From: an uncultured Oscillospiraceae bacterium
GTDB lineage: Bacteria > Bacillota > Clostridia > Oscillospirales > Ruminococcaceae
Assembly: GCA_949745795.1 (NCBI GenBank)
Contig: CATKAZ010000116.1
Coordinates: 1 to 32,987, forward strand
Reading direction: 5' to 3'
Length of the DNA stretch: 32,987 nucleotides
The position numbers were made by a program, and so were the translations under genes. The notes below the pieces were generated by a model. It saw nothing but the letters and a program-made list of their open reading frames with translations. It was not told the DNA's origin and searched no databases. Every line of letters begins with the position of its first letter. Positions within the stretch are counted from its first letter, which is position 1. Positions 24,432-32,976 of this stretch are shown one piece after another.

Positions 24432-26159
24432 ATGAACAAATTAATGCTTGGCAATGAAGCCTTTGCAAGAGGTTTGTATGAGGGAGGATGTCAGCTGATA
24501 TCCAGCTATCCCGGTACTCCTTCAACTGAAATTACAGAATTTGGCGCAAAATACAAGGAAATGTACGCAGAATGGGCGCCTAACGAAAAGGTTGCAATGG
24601 AAACCGCACTTGGCGCATCAATTGCAGGCGCAAGAAGCTTCTGCGGAATGAAGCACGTAGGACTTAACGTTGCGGCAGATCCCCTTTATACCGCAGCATA
24701 CACAGGTGTTACAGGCGGTATGGTCATCGCCGTGGCAGACGATCCGGGTATGCATTCCTCACAAAATGAACAGGACAGCCGTCATCACGCTATTGCATCA
24801 AAGGTTCTTATGGTAGAACCGTCCGACTCGGCTGAGTGTAAGGATTTTGTAAAGGAATCATTTGAGCTTTCAGAAAAATATGATACTCCTGTTATCGTCA
24901 GACTTTCAACCAGAGTTTCTCATTCACAAAGTTCAGTTGAATTATGTGACAGAGAAAATGCCGAAACAAAGCCTTATGTAAAAAATCCGCAGAAATACGT
25001 TATGATGCCGGCATTTGCAAAAGCAAGACACGTATTTGTTGAAGAAAGAACTAAAAAGCTGATTGAATATGCTGAAACTTCTCCTTTAAATAAAACAGAA
25101 TTAAATAACGGAAAAATCGGCGTTATTACAAGCGGTATTGCTTATCAGTACGCAAAAGAAGCGCTGGGCGATGACGTTTCATATCTTAAGCTTGGCGTTG
25201 TAAATCCACTGCCTGTTAATCTTATCAAAGATTTTGCGGCAAAGTGCGAAACTGTTTACGTAATTGAAGAGCTTGACGATATTATCGAAACTCACTGCAA
25301 AAAGCTTGGAATTAACGTTATCGGAAAAGAACTTTTCGGATTTATCGGAGAGCTTTCACAGTCAATTATCGCTGAAAAAATTCTCGGCAAGAAAAACGAC
25401 TACATAGATTTTTCAGAATCTGTACCTGTAAGACCTCCTGTTATGTGTGCCGGATGTCCTCACAGAGGTCTGTTTTATGTGCTGGCAAAAAATAAAATTA
25501 CAGTTTCAGGCGATATCGGATGCTATACTCTGGGAGCTGCCGCACCGCTTAATTCAATGGATTCTACTATATGCATGGGAGCTTCAATTTCAGCTCTTCA
25601 TGGTATGAACAAGATAATGGGATCTGACGGCGAAAAGAAAAATGTAGCTGTAATCGGTGATTCTACATTTATTCACAGCGGCGTAACAGGACTTATAAAT
25701 ATTGCTTACAATGCAACAAATTCAACTGTTATTATTTTGGATAATTCCATAACAGGTATGACGGGTCACCAGCAAAATCCTACAACCGGTTATAATTTAA
25801 AAGGCGATCCCGCCTCAAAGGTATCCCTTGAAGCTCTTTGTAAGGCTGTTGGAATTAACAGAGTAAGAGTTGTGGATCCTTATAATATGAAGGAAACTGA
25901 AGAAGCCGTACTGGAAGAACTGTCAGTTGAAGAACCGTCGGTTATAATATCCAGACGTCCGTGCGCATTGCTTAAATATGTTAAACATAAACCTGCATTG
26001 AAGGTTGATACAGACAAATGTAAATCATGTAAAATGTGCCTGAAAATCGGATGTCCCGCTATTTCAATTAAAAACGGCAGCGCTGAAATTGACAAAACAT
26101 TATGCGTAGGCTGCGGAATTTGTACGGAAATGTGTAAGTTTGATGCTATCACAGATTAA
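24432..26159 (+). CDS. iorA: Indolepyruvate ferredoxin oxidoreductase, alpha subunit
   Basis: A 575-residue, oxygen-sensitive, thiamine-diphosphate enzyme subunit. IorAB oxidatively decarboxylates indolepyruvate and other aryl pyruvates to aryl-acetyl-CoA with ferredoxin reduction; the reverse, reductive carboxylation, is thermodynamically possible with reduced ferredoxin. Visible features: SSYPGTPSTEI and EWAPNEKVAMETALGAS at the N-terminus; CAGCPHRG and GDIGCYTLGAAAP in the ThDP region; GDSTFIHSGVTGLINIAYN as the GDG-type metal motif; and a C-terminal two-cluster ferredoxin domain (about 524-575) with CKSCKMCLKIGCP and CVGCGICTEMC. Partnered by iorB 22 nt downstream. Confidence 0.97.
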   Translation: MNKLMLGNEAFARGLYEGGCQLISSYPGTPSTEITEFGAKYKEMYAEWAPNEKVAMETALGASIAGARSFCGMKHVGLNVAADPLYTAAYTGVTGGMVIAVADDPGMHSSQNEQDSRHHAIASKVLMVEPSDSAECKDFVKESFELSEKYDTPVIVRLSTRVSHSQSSVELCDRENAETKPYVKNPQKYVMMPAFAKARHVFVEERTKKLIEYAETSPLNKTELNNGKIGVITSGIAYQYAKEALGDDVSYLKLGVVNPLPVNLIKDFAAKCETVYVIEELDDIIETHCKKLGINVIGKELFGFIGELSQSIIAEKILGKKNDYIDFSESVPVRPPVMCAGCPHRGLFYVLAKNKITVSGDIGCYTLGAAAPLNSMDSTICMGASISALHGMNKIMGSDGEKKNVAVIGDSTFIHSGVTGLINIAYNATNSTVIILDNSITGMTGHQQNPTTGYNLKGDPASKVSLEALCKAVGINRVRVVDPYNMKETEEAVLEELSVEEPSVIISRRPCALLKYVKHKPALKVDTDKCKSCKMCLKIGCPAISIKNGSAEIDKTLCVGCGICTEMCKFDAITD

Positions 26160-26181
26160 CTTCAGGGAGGATTTTAAATAA

Positions 26182-26754
26182 ATGGAAACAAAATCAATAA
26201 TGATAGTCGGTGTCGGCGGTCAGGGAAGTCTGCTTGCATCAAGAATTATCGGAAATGTTCTGCTGTCACAGGGATTTGACGTTAAAGTAAGCGAGGTTCA
26301 CGGAATGTCACAGAGAGGCGGTTCCGTTGTTACATATGTAAAATACGGCGATAAGGTTTATTCTCCCGTAATTGAAAAGGGTGAAGCCGATATTATCGTT
26401 TCATTTGAATTACTGGAAGCGGCAAGATGGATTTCATATCTGAAAAAGGGAGGTCACTTAATTACTTCCACTCAAACTCTAGACCCTATGCCGGTAATTA
26501 CCGGAGCTGCACAGTATCCTGAAAATATTATAGAAAAGATAAAAAACCTGGGGATAGACATTATAGCAGCAGACGCATTGGCTCTTGCTGAAGAAGCAGG
26601 TAATGCTAAGGCTTCAAATGTTGTTCTTATGGGACTCATTGCGTCAAAAATGAGTTTTGATGAAAGTATATGGAAAGAAGCAATAAAAAACTGTGTTCCG
26701 GAAAAATTTCTTGAACTTAATCTGAAAGCATTTGACCTTGGAAAAAATATATAA
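26182..26754 (+). CDS. iorB: Indolepyruvate ferredoxin oxidoreductase, beta subunit
   Basis: A 190-residue gamma-domain-type subunit that pairs with IorA. The N-terminal nucleotide/CoA-binding motif is VGVGGQGSLLASRIIG, followed by EVHGMSQRGGSVVTYVKYG, both diagnostic for IorB/KorC-like subunits; SFELLEAARWISYLKKGG follows. Length is standard. GGGAGG lies 12 nt upstream of the ATG, a little far. It is followed 16 nt later by the second paaK. Confidence 0.96.
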   Translation: METKSIMIVGVGGQGSLLASRIIGNVLLSQGFDVKVSEVHGMSQRGGSVVTYVKYGDKVYSPVIEKGEADIIVSFELLEAARWISYLKKGGHLITSTQTLDPMPVITGAAQYPENIIEKIKNLGIDIIAADALALAEEAGNAKASNVVLMGLIASKMSFDESIWKEAIKNCVPEKFLELNLKAFDLGKNI

Positions 26755-26770
26755 TACAGGAGCTTGACCA

Positions 26771-28072
26771 ATGGAAAGATACTGGAATGAAAACATGGAA
26801 TGCGCTACAAAAGATGAAATGAAAGCGCTGCAAAGCTTCAGACTTTCACAGACAGTGAGAAGAGTTTACAATAATGTTCCTTACTACCGTGAAAGAATGG
26901 AAAAGGCAGGAATAACGCCTGACGATATTCACGGTGTTGAAGACCTGAAAAAACTGCCGTTTACAATGAAACAGGATCTTAGAGATACTTATCCGTACGG
27001 CTTATTTGCAGTACCTATGGAAGACGTTGTAAGAGTTCATGCTTCTAGCGGTACGACCGGTAAACAAATTGTCGTTGGGTATACCCAGCATGATTTAGAT
27101 GTCTGGTCAGAATGCTGTGCAAGAGCCTTGACAGCAGCCGGTGCAACAAATAAAGACTTTATGCATGTTTCTTACGGATACGGTCTTTTCACAGGAGGAC
27201 TGGGACTTCACGGAGGCGCTGAAAAAGTAGGAATGACTGTAATTCCTGTTTCTACAGGTAATACAAACAGACAAATAAATGTTATAAAAGACTTTGGCTC
27301 TACATATATTTGCTGTACTCCGTCATACGCACTGTATCTTGCTGAAACAATGAAAGAAATGGGCATTACCAAAGACGATATAAAGCTGAAAGCAGGATTA
27401 TTCGGCGCTGAACCATGGACTGAGGAAATGCGCCGTGAAATTGAAGAAAACTTGGGATTAAAAGCGCTTGATATTTATGGTCTTACTGAAATTATCGGAC
27501 CGGGTGTAGCTTTTGAATGCAGTGAGCAAAGCGGTATGCATATAAATGAAGATCACTTTATCGCTGAAACTATTGATCCCGATACAGGAGAGGTATTGCC
27601 GGAAGGTTCACAAGGCGAAATAGTATTTACGTGTATCAGCAAGGAAGCCTTTCCGCTTCTGAGATATAGAACAAGAGATATCGGTATTCTTAAACGTGAA
27701 AAATGTTCGTGCGGCAGAACACTGATTAAAATGATGAAACCCGCAGGACGCTCCGACGATATGCTGATTATCAGGGGTGTTAATGTATTCCCGTCACAGG
27801 TTGAAAGCGTTCTTTTGCAGTTAGGTAATACTGCTCCTTACTATCAATTAATTGTTGACAGAGTTAATAATACTGATACTCTTGAAATTCAGGTAGAAAT
27901 ATCTCCGGAAATGTTCTCGGATACTGTAAAAAGTTTGGAGGATCAAGAAAAAATTATTAAATCAGCAGTTGAATCTACATTAGGTATTGCAGCAAAAATA
28001 CGTCTGGTTGAGCCTAAAACAATTCAGCGGACTGAGGGTAAGGCAATAAGGGTTATCGATAAACGCAAGTAA
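26771..28072 (+). CDS. paaK: Phenylacetate-CoA ligase family protein (second copy)
   Basis: A 433-residue paralogue of the first ligase in the same operon. AMP-binding motif HASSGTTGKQIVVGYT (90-105), GYGLFTGGLGLHGG, DIYGLTEIIGPG, RYRTRDIG and GRSDDMLIIRGVNVFPSQVE are all in place, so it should also form arylacyl-CoA. Differences cluster in the substrate half (for example MHVSYGYG against VQIAFGYG), which suggests that the two copies prefer different arylacetates. AGGAG precedes the ATG. Spacing to iorB and the ACT gene is short, consistent with one transcript. Confidence 0.93.
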   Translation: MERYWNENMECATKDEMKALQSFRLSQTVRRVYNNVPYYRERMEKAGITPDDIHGVEDLKKLPFTMKQDLRDTYPYGLFAVPMEDVVRVHASSGTTGKQIVVGYTQHDLDVWSECCARALTAAGATNKDFMHVSYGYGLFTGGLGLHGGAEKVGMTVIPVSTGNTNRQINVIKDFGSTYICCTPSYALYLAETMKEMGITKDDIKLKAGLFGAEPWTEEMRREIEENLGLKALDIYGLTEIIGPGVAFECSEQSGMHINEDHFIAETIDPDTGEVLPEGSQGEIVFTCISKEAFPLLRYRTRDIGILKREKCSCGRTLIKMMKPAGRSDDMLIIRGVNVFPSQVESVLLQLGNTAPYYQLIVDRVNNTDTLEIQVEISPEMFSDTVKSLEDQEKIIKSAVESTLGIAAKIRLVEPKTIQRTEGKAIRVIDKRK

Positions 28073-28086
28073 AAGGAGATGATTTT

Positions 28087-28518
28087 ATGCTGATTAAACA
28101 AATTTCTATTTTTGTTGAAAACAAACCCGGAAGACTCAGTAATATTACTAATATTCTTAAAAATAATAATATTGATATCAGAGCACTTTCCATTGCTGAC
28201 ACCAAAGATTTTGGAATACTTAGAATTATTGTTAACGATCCGGAAAAAGCATGCAATGTACTTAAAGACGAAGAATGCACAGTTACTATAACAGACGTTT
28301 TGGCAGTCGGCGTATCAGATGAACCCGGCGGACTTTCAGTTGTTATGGATACACTTTATAATAATTCCATAAGTGTTGAATATATGTATGCTTTCGTAAA
28401 CAAGTCTGAAGATATTGCTTATGTTATATTAAGAGTTGCTGATAACCAAAAAGCAGCAGCAGTACTGACGTCAGCAGGAATTAAATTGCTTACAAGCAAA
28501 GAAATTTATGATATGTAA
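28087..28518 (+). CDS. Tandem ACT-domain protein
   Basis: A 143-residue cytoplasmic protein made of two ACT domains (about 3-70 and 72-142) and nothing else. Each begins with the typical ACT strand and ligand loop: ISIFVENKPGRLSNITNIL and LAVGVSDEPGGLSVVMDTL. ACT pairs bind amino acids; free-standing tandem ACT proteins often lie beside phenylacetate-CoA ligase and iorAB genes. A role as an aromatic amino acid sensor acting on a partner protein is an inference. AAAGGAG precedes the start. Confidence 0.9.
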   Translation: MLIKQISIFVENKPGRLSNITNILKNNNIDIRALSIADTKDFGILRIIVNDPEKACNVLKDEECTVTITDVLAVGVSDEPGGLSVVMDTLYNNSISVEYMYAFVNKSEDIAYVILRVADNQKAAAVLTSAGIKLLTSKEIYDM

Positions 28519-28530
28519 TGGAGGAAGATT

Positions 28531-28899
28531 ATGGGAATCTTAAACAAAATTGGCGAAGCTGCAAGCAACGCCAGTAGAAATGTAAATGAAAAAACAAAAA
28601 ACATGTCTGACACAAGTAATCTTAAAAGAAAGATCCTATACGAGGAAGAAAGAATAATGGAGATTTTTACTGATATTGGTAAAACATATTATAAAACTCC
28701 TGAAAAAGTCGATGAACTTAAAGCTTATTGTGATGACATTGAAACAAGAAAAAAGAGAATTAAAAAAATGCGTTTTGAGCTACAGACTATGAAAGGATTT
28801 AAAATATGTCCGAATTGTCAGTCTGAAGTACAGGAAAAGTTCCAGTTTTGTGGTGTTTGCGGAGCTAAATTGCCAAGTTCCGATGAAGATTTTGATTAA
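28531..28899 (+). CDS. Zinc-ribbon protein with central coiled coil
   Basis: A 122-residue protein without signal peptide or membrane segment. An amphipathic N-terminus (MGILNKIGEAASNASRN) leads to a charged helical, probably coiled-coil, middle (about 32-90), then a C-terminal four-cysteine zinc ribbon, CPNCQSEV...FCGVCGAKL (about 93-114), and an acidic tail. Such proteins are common in Firmicutes but have no assigned function. GGAGG precedes the start, 12 nt after the ACT gene, so it closes the operon. A link to the pathway is not shown. Confidence 0.85.
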   Translation: MGILNKIGEAASNASRNVNEKTKNMSDTSNLKRKILYEEERIMEIFTDIGKTYYKTPEKVDELKAYCDDIETRKKRIKKMRFELQTMKGFKICPNCQSEVQEKFQFCGVCGAKLPSSDEDFD

Positions 28900-28952
28900 G
28901 TAACCAAATAAAAATTTCCTATACATATTTGCAAAATAGGAATAAATTAATT

Positions 28953-28997
28953 AATCCCGAAAATCACGTAATATCAGCGGATTTTCGGGATTTTTTT
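28953..28997 (+). terminator. Terminator of the arylacetate operon
   Basis: A 13-bp perfect stem (AATCCCGAAAATC, 28953-28965, with 28980-28992), 14-nt loop, followed by a run of seven T (28991-28997). A weaker stem (TTCCTAT/ATAGGAA, 28916-28942) precedes it. Confidence 0.95.
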
Positions 28998-29018
28998 ATA
29001 ACCAATTCTCCTAATTTT

Positions 29019-31451
29019 TTATACTTTTAAAATTCTTTTAAGCATAATTAAATCAAAAATATTTACCTTTAAATCATTATTCATATCAGAATTTTCACCA
29101 ATTACGTCACCGGCATCCGTAAGCTTTATCAAATATTTTTGAAGAAGCACAGCATCAGAAATGTTAACCTGTCCATCACCATTAACATCTCCTTTCAATC
29201 CGAACGAATAAATTTCTGTTATATTGCATATTTCTGCTTCCATTACTGTTCCGGAATCAGATGTAATCTTTACCGAATATATCCCTTTGCTGTCAAAAGA
29301 AACATCATCTAAGCTCAATTCTGTACCTGTTGCACCATCAATAACTTCTCCATTATGCAGCCACTGATATTTACCGTTCTCAAGGGAACATACAACATCT
29401 AATGAAATATTATCATGTTCTTTTAAACTAACAGTTCGTGACACAGAATAAATATCAAATGTATTTTTAACGGTATATTCTCCCGAAGTAATATCACCAA
29501 CCTTTACCCATTCATTACTGCTATCCTGAATAGACACTCTGACATCGGATAATACTACTCCCGGTTTAATATTCATAACACTTCCAAACGGAATTTTAAA
29601 CTCTACATAATTACCTTGTCTTTTGCACTCGCAGCCGTCATAAGAACCGCCGTTAAAATAAACAAATCCGTTAGACATATAATACATCCAGTAAAATTTA
29701 TTACCCTCATCTGCATTATGAATCTGAAGATTATATACAGGTGACGACGCATTCTGAACTATTTCAGCCATGATATAAAGATACTTATCATCATTATTTA
29801 TATAAAGTTTATTCTCTCCTTCTTCAGCAGCCTTGACAGAATCTGTCCATTCGGAATCACTTGATCTAACACCGTCCATCATAATGATATTATTAATTGT
29901 GTACATACTTCCTGTTGAAACAGTTACAGGATTCACAGCATTTATCTGATAAAATGTATGATCGGTAATTTCTGCTGTATTTTCAGATTCCGTAACAGTA
30001 AAGCTTCCCATTAAATTAGCTCCTAAAGACGGATTCCATATATTGTTGTTAGCAAATTTTACTGTTCGCATATATCCATCTTTTATACCCTCATTGCCAA
30101 CAGAAAATCTGAGATAAACATTCCATTTGCCGGTTTCAAGACTGCCGGGTACTTTTATTTGAAGATTTGAGTTGGAAGTTGTACATGAACGCCACTGCCG
30201 TGTATCAATATCAACCTCAGTTTTTATATAATTTCCTTCACGTTCAAGTATAATTTCAGCTTTCTGAGGTCTAATCGGATTAGCAAAACCGGTATTTTCA
30301 ATATCAATATTAAGGTCCAGTTTACCGCCCTTAGAAACCTCTTTGCTAAGCTTAGAATTTCTTAAAACAAAACGATAACCTATATGATCACGTATAAATT
30401 TAAAAACAGTTTCACCGTAATACACTGAATTATCAACATTTTCTACATCATATTGTTTATCGAATATATAATCCTTATATAAATTATATATATTTGAATT
30501 TATATAGCTAAGGTGAGTTTTATACATTTCCGGAATAGCATTCTCCGGAAGGTATGTATCATATTTTTTAGCCCATTCCAAATTACCGGAGAATTCTCCT
30601 CCAAAATAAGATGATAAAGTCTGTTTTCCAAGCCAACTCGTTTCTTTTTCACGATTTGAATATGTTCCCAGATCAGAATCTGACCCCATATATCCATCAT
30701 TATACAAACCGATTCTTGCAGCGTCACTTCCGGGTTCGGAAATCCAACTGTCAATTTCAGACATTTCAATTCCTGCCCATTTTGCAAAAATATTCGGAGT
30801 CCTTATTGTTATAGGAATTTCTTCAGGCACCATATCAAGCATAGCGTCAACTAGCTGTGCCTTATACTCTAGAGAAGTATATTTTCCACTGTGTTGTTCA
30901 CCCCAAGCTCCCACAAAGCCTGTTTCCACAAACATAATTAAATCCTTATAATCCTCCAGAACTCTGTTTTCTTTAATTTGATTAATATGCTTTAAAACCT
31001 GTTCAAAGGTTGCCGGTTCCGGATTTGTCTTACCATTTGCATCGTATCTGAAACGAAGTGCAACTGTACACCCATTATTACGGCAATTTTCAAGAGTACC
31101 CCTAAGACCTGAAAAAAATGTCTTATCAAGATCATAATCTATACCCTCAGTATAATTTCCGCTTTCATCTGTTGTACCGTTTACTCCGGAAGAAAAAGCT
31201 CCAATATCAATAAACATAAGTACAAGGTTTCCGGACGGATTTTTAACGGGAGTATCCCCGGGCTTGCAGTTGTACCATAATGTACTTGTATAGCCGGCAC
31301 CGGGATTATTTATAGTTTCAGTTGATTCAGTATAATCAATCCCCGAATCGACAAGTTCTGTAGGTTCAACTGCTGTGCCGGATATTATCGGTATATTAAT
31401 AATACAGAATATGACCGACAAAACTACACTAAATAATTTTAAACATTTCAT
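29019..31451 (-). CDS. Secreted DUF4874/DUF4832 protein with CBM9-like and Ig-like domains and a dockerin
   Basis: An 810-residue exported protein. Signal peptide about 1-27. Residues about 40-215 match the DUF4874 pattern (NNPGAGYTSTLWY, FVETGFVGAWGEQHSG with Glu176 and Glu185), 220-470 the DUF4832 pattern (SEPGSDAARIGLYNDGYMG, FIRDHIGYRFVLR). Residues about 500-660 resemble a family 9-type carbohydrate-binding module (DSEWTDS, NDDKYLYIMAEI), 665-745 an Ig-like fold (YQWLHNGEVIDG), and 752-810 a type I dockerin (GDVNGDGQVNISD and DMNNDLKVNIFD). The first two domains are thought to form a hydrolase-like barrel of unproven activity, so an unassigned glycan-degrading role on the cellulosome is an inference. 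AAGGAGG fixes the start. Confidence 0.85.
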   Translation of the reverse strand: MKCLKLFSVVLSVIFCIINIPIISGTAVEPTELVDSGIDYTESTETINNPGAGYTSTLWYNCKPGDTPVKNPSGNLVLMFIDIGAFSSGVNGTTDESGNYTEGIDYDLDKTFFSGLRGTLENCRNNGCTVALRFRYDANGKTNPEPATFEQVLKHINQIKENRVLEDYKDLIMFVETGFVGAWGEQHSGKYTSLEYKAQLVDAMLDMVPEEIPITIRTPNIFAKWAGIEMSEIDSWISEPGSDAARIGLYNDGYMGSDSDLGTYSNREKETSWLGKQTLSSYFGGEFSGNLEWAKKYDTYLPENAIPEMYKTHLSYINSNIYNLYKDYIFDKQYDVENVDNSVYYGETVFKFIRDHIGYRFVLRNSKLSKEVSKGGKLDLNIDIENTGFANPIRPQKAEIILEREGNYIKTEVDIDTRQWRSCTTSNSNLQIKVPGSLETGKWNVYLRFSVGNEGIKDGYMRTVKFANNNIWNPSLGANLMGSFTVTESENTAEITDHTFYQINAVNPVTVSTGSMYTINNIIMMDGVRSSDSEWTDSVKAAEEGENKLYINNDDKYLYIMAEIVQNASSPVYNLQIHNADEGNKFYWMYYMSNGFVYFNGGSYDGCECKRQGNYVEFKIPFGSVMNIKPGVVLSDVRVSIQDSSNEWVKVGDITSGEYTVKNTFDIYSVSRTVSLKEHDNISLDVVCSLENGKYQWLHNGEVIDGATGTELSLDDVSFDSKGIYSVKITSDSGTVMEAEICNITEIYSFGLKGDVNGDGQVNISDAVLLQKYLIKLTDAGDVIGENSDMNNDLKVNIFDLIMLKRILKV

Positions 31452-31488
31452 TATTAAATTCCTCCTTAATTAGTAAATTCTTGTATTT

Positions 31489-31517
31489 ATTATACCACGA
31501 CTATGCTGCAAAATCAA
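31489..31517 (-). promoter_or_regulatory. Promoter of the DUF4874/4832-dockerin gene
   Basis: TTGATT (31512-31517), 17-nt spacer, TATAAT (31489-31494) on the minus strand; leader of about 30 nt to the start codon. Confidence 0.78.
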
Positions 31518-31533
31518 CGAAAAAGACGTTAAT

Positions 31534-31580
31534 AAAAAGAGAAAACTCCATAAACAACGCAAATACGCAGTTTACGGAGT
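31534..31580 (-). terminator. Terminator downstream of the integrase
   Basis: On the minus strand ACTCCGTAAAC (31570-31580) pairs with GTTTATGGAGT (31545-31555), one G-U pair in 11, then TTTCTCTTTTT. It lies about 100 nt after the integrase stop and shields the dockerin gene. The 98 nt between (31581-31678) show no gene and could hold an attachment site. Confidence 0.75.
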
Positions 31581-31678
31581 ACTTTAATATTATTTTATAT
31601 CATTTTGTAATTTAGCGGCAGTAAGGGTATTTTGCATAAGCATGGCAAGGGTTTTTCTTTTATATCAACGTATTTATG

Positions 31679-32842
31679 TCATTTACAAATACCATTGACA
31701 CCCTTTTGACACCCATTGTTTAAATAATCATCAAGTTTACACATAGATTTTTCTTTGTATCTAGAATCAAGATGCGTATATATAGACATAGTAGTTCTTA
31801 TATCCTTATGCCCTGCCTGTTCTTTAGCTGTAAGCACATCTACCCCAGCCATATACATCATTGTAATAAAAGTATGTCGTAAACAATGCGCTGTAAAATA
31901 CGGTATTACAAATTCTTTATCTTTATTATCAAACTTACTATTAGGTATATTTGTAGAAAAATCTCCATATTTATTATTTAGTTTTAATAGGTAATCATGC
32001 CATTTTCTATTCCACGTTTTTGTGGATAACATAATACCTGTTGGTGACGGACAAACAAGCATATTTGTAGTACGTTGCTGTTTTGCAAGATAATCAGAAA
32101 GAATTTTAGGAATATAAACAATTCTTTTACCCGATTCAGTTTTAGTTGAATTCTTAACAGTAAATTTTCCGTTAATTACCTCTGCTGATTTATTAACTGA
32201 AATAGTTCTATTCGTTAAATCAACATCTGACCACAAAAGGGCTACAATTTCTCCCCTTCTAAGCCCTGCATACATCATTATCATAGAAGGTAATTGCATA
32301 AAATCTGGTGTATCAATAATCCATTGACGCTCCTCATCGGTTAAAGCTCTTCTTTCCTCTTTTGGTTGCTTCTTTGGAATTTTAACTGAACAAACTGGAT
32401 TATAATCAATAATTCTGTTATCCATTGCCAGTTGCATAATTTGTTTTGCTGTATTTTTAATTTGAAGTAACGAATTACTGGAAAGTTCGTTGTAATCTAT
32501 AATTATACTTTGGAAATCTGCTGTAGTCAGTTTATTGATTTTAAAATCATACATAACCTTCAGTTTATTGTTATACGACTGATATGCAACAAAACGTCCT
32601 ATAGAAACTTCCATCTTTTTTAACTTTAGCCATTGTTCTGCCCAATATCCAAATTTGTCATTGTCAGATGTTATATCAATTCCCTTTTTTAATGCCAATT
32701 TTACTTCAAGAACCTTATCATCCAGTTCTTTTTGTGTTTTACCGTACACATATTTATATTTTGCCTTACCGTCAAAATTACCTATATATATCTTTGTTTG
32801 TAACCTTCCGTCTGAACGTTTCTTATTTCTGTTTTTAGGCAT
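31679..32842 (-). CDS. Tyrosine recombinase (phage/ICE-type integrase)
   Basis: A 387-residue site-specific recombinase. An N-terminal basic AP2-like arm-binding region (RLQTKIYIGNFDGKAKYKYVYG, about 13-34, is longer than the core motif), a SAM-like core-binding domain (about 60-150), and the catalytic domain follow. Catalytic residues are the Arg in YAGLRRGEIVAL, the box II HCLRHTF, the His in AGHKDIRTTM and the Tyr in SIYTHL. The type resembles Int of Tn916-like elements and temperate phages of Firmicutes. GAGGAG lies 9 nt before the ATG. It is the outermost gene on the contig, so the rest of the element, if it survives, lies beyond the right end. Confidence 0.95.
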   Translation of the reverse strand: MPKNRNKKRSDGRLQTKIYIGNFDGKAKYKYVYGKTQKELDDKVLEVKLALKKGIDITSDNDKFGYWAEQWLKLKKMEVSIGRFVAYQSYNNKLKVMYDFKINKLTTADFQSIIIDYNELSSNSLLQIKNTAKQIMQLAMDNRIIDYNPVCSVKIPKKQPKEERRALTDEERQWIIDTPDFMQLPSMIMMYAGLRRGEIVALLWSDVDLTNRTISVNKSAEVINGKFTVKNSTKTESGKRIVYIPKILSDYLAKQQRTTNMLVCPSPTGIMLSTKTWNRKWHDYLLKLNNKYGDFSTNIPNSKFDNKDKEFVIPYFTAHCLRHTFITMMYMAGVDVLTAKEQAGHKDIRTTMSIYTHLDSRYKEKSMCKLDDYLNNGCQKGVNGICK

Positions 32843-32862
32843 TACTCATCACTCCTCAACAC

Positions 32863-32891
32863 ATTTTATCGCTATCATTTTGATATAACAA
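32863..32891 (-). promoter_or_regulatory. Possible integrase promoter
   Basis: TTGTTA (32886-32891), 17-nt spacer, TAAAAT (32863-32868) on the minus strand, about 20 nt from the start codon. A nearby TATAAT at about 32894-32899 without a partner -35 is an alternative. Confidence 0.4.
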
Positions 32892-32934
32892 CTATATTAT
32901 ACGCTCTGCATCTTTAAGGGCGTTATTTTTTTAT

Positions 32935-32959
32935 AAAAATTCCCCTCGGAGGAGGGGAA
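32935..32959 (-). terminator. Terminator of an unseen gene beyond the contig end
   Basis: On the minus strand TTCCCCTC (32952-32959) pairs with GAGGGGAA (32940-32947) around a 4-nt loop and is followed by TTTTTAT. It would end transcription of a leftward gene that lies off the right edge, before the integrase. Confidence 0.75.
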
Positions 32960-32976
32960 AGAATTAATTTTCATAG

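Noticed and set aside
31581..31678. Remnant of a tRNA gene as integration target
   Set aside because: No cloverleaf, T-loop GTTCRA motif or CCA-like end could be found by eye.
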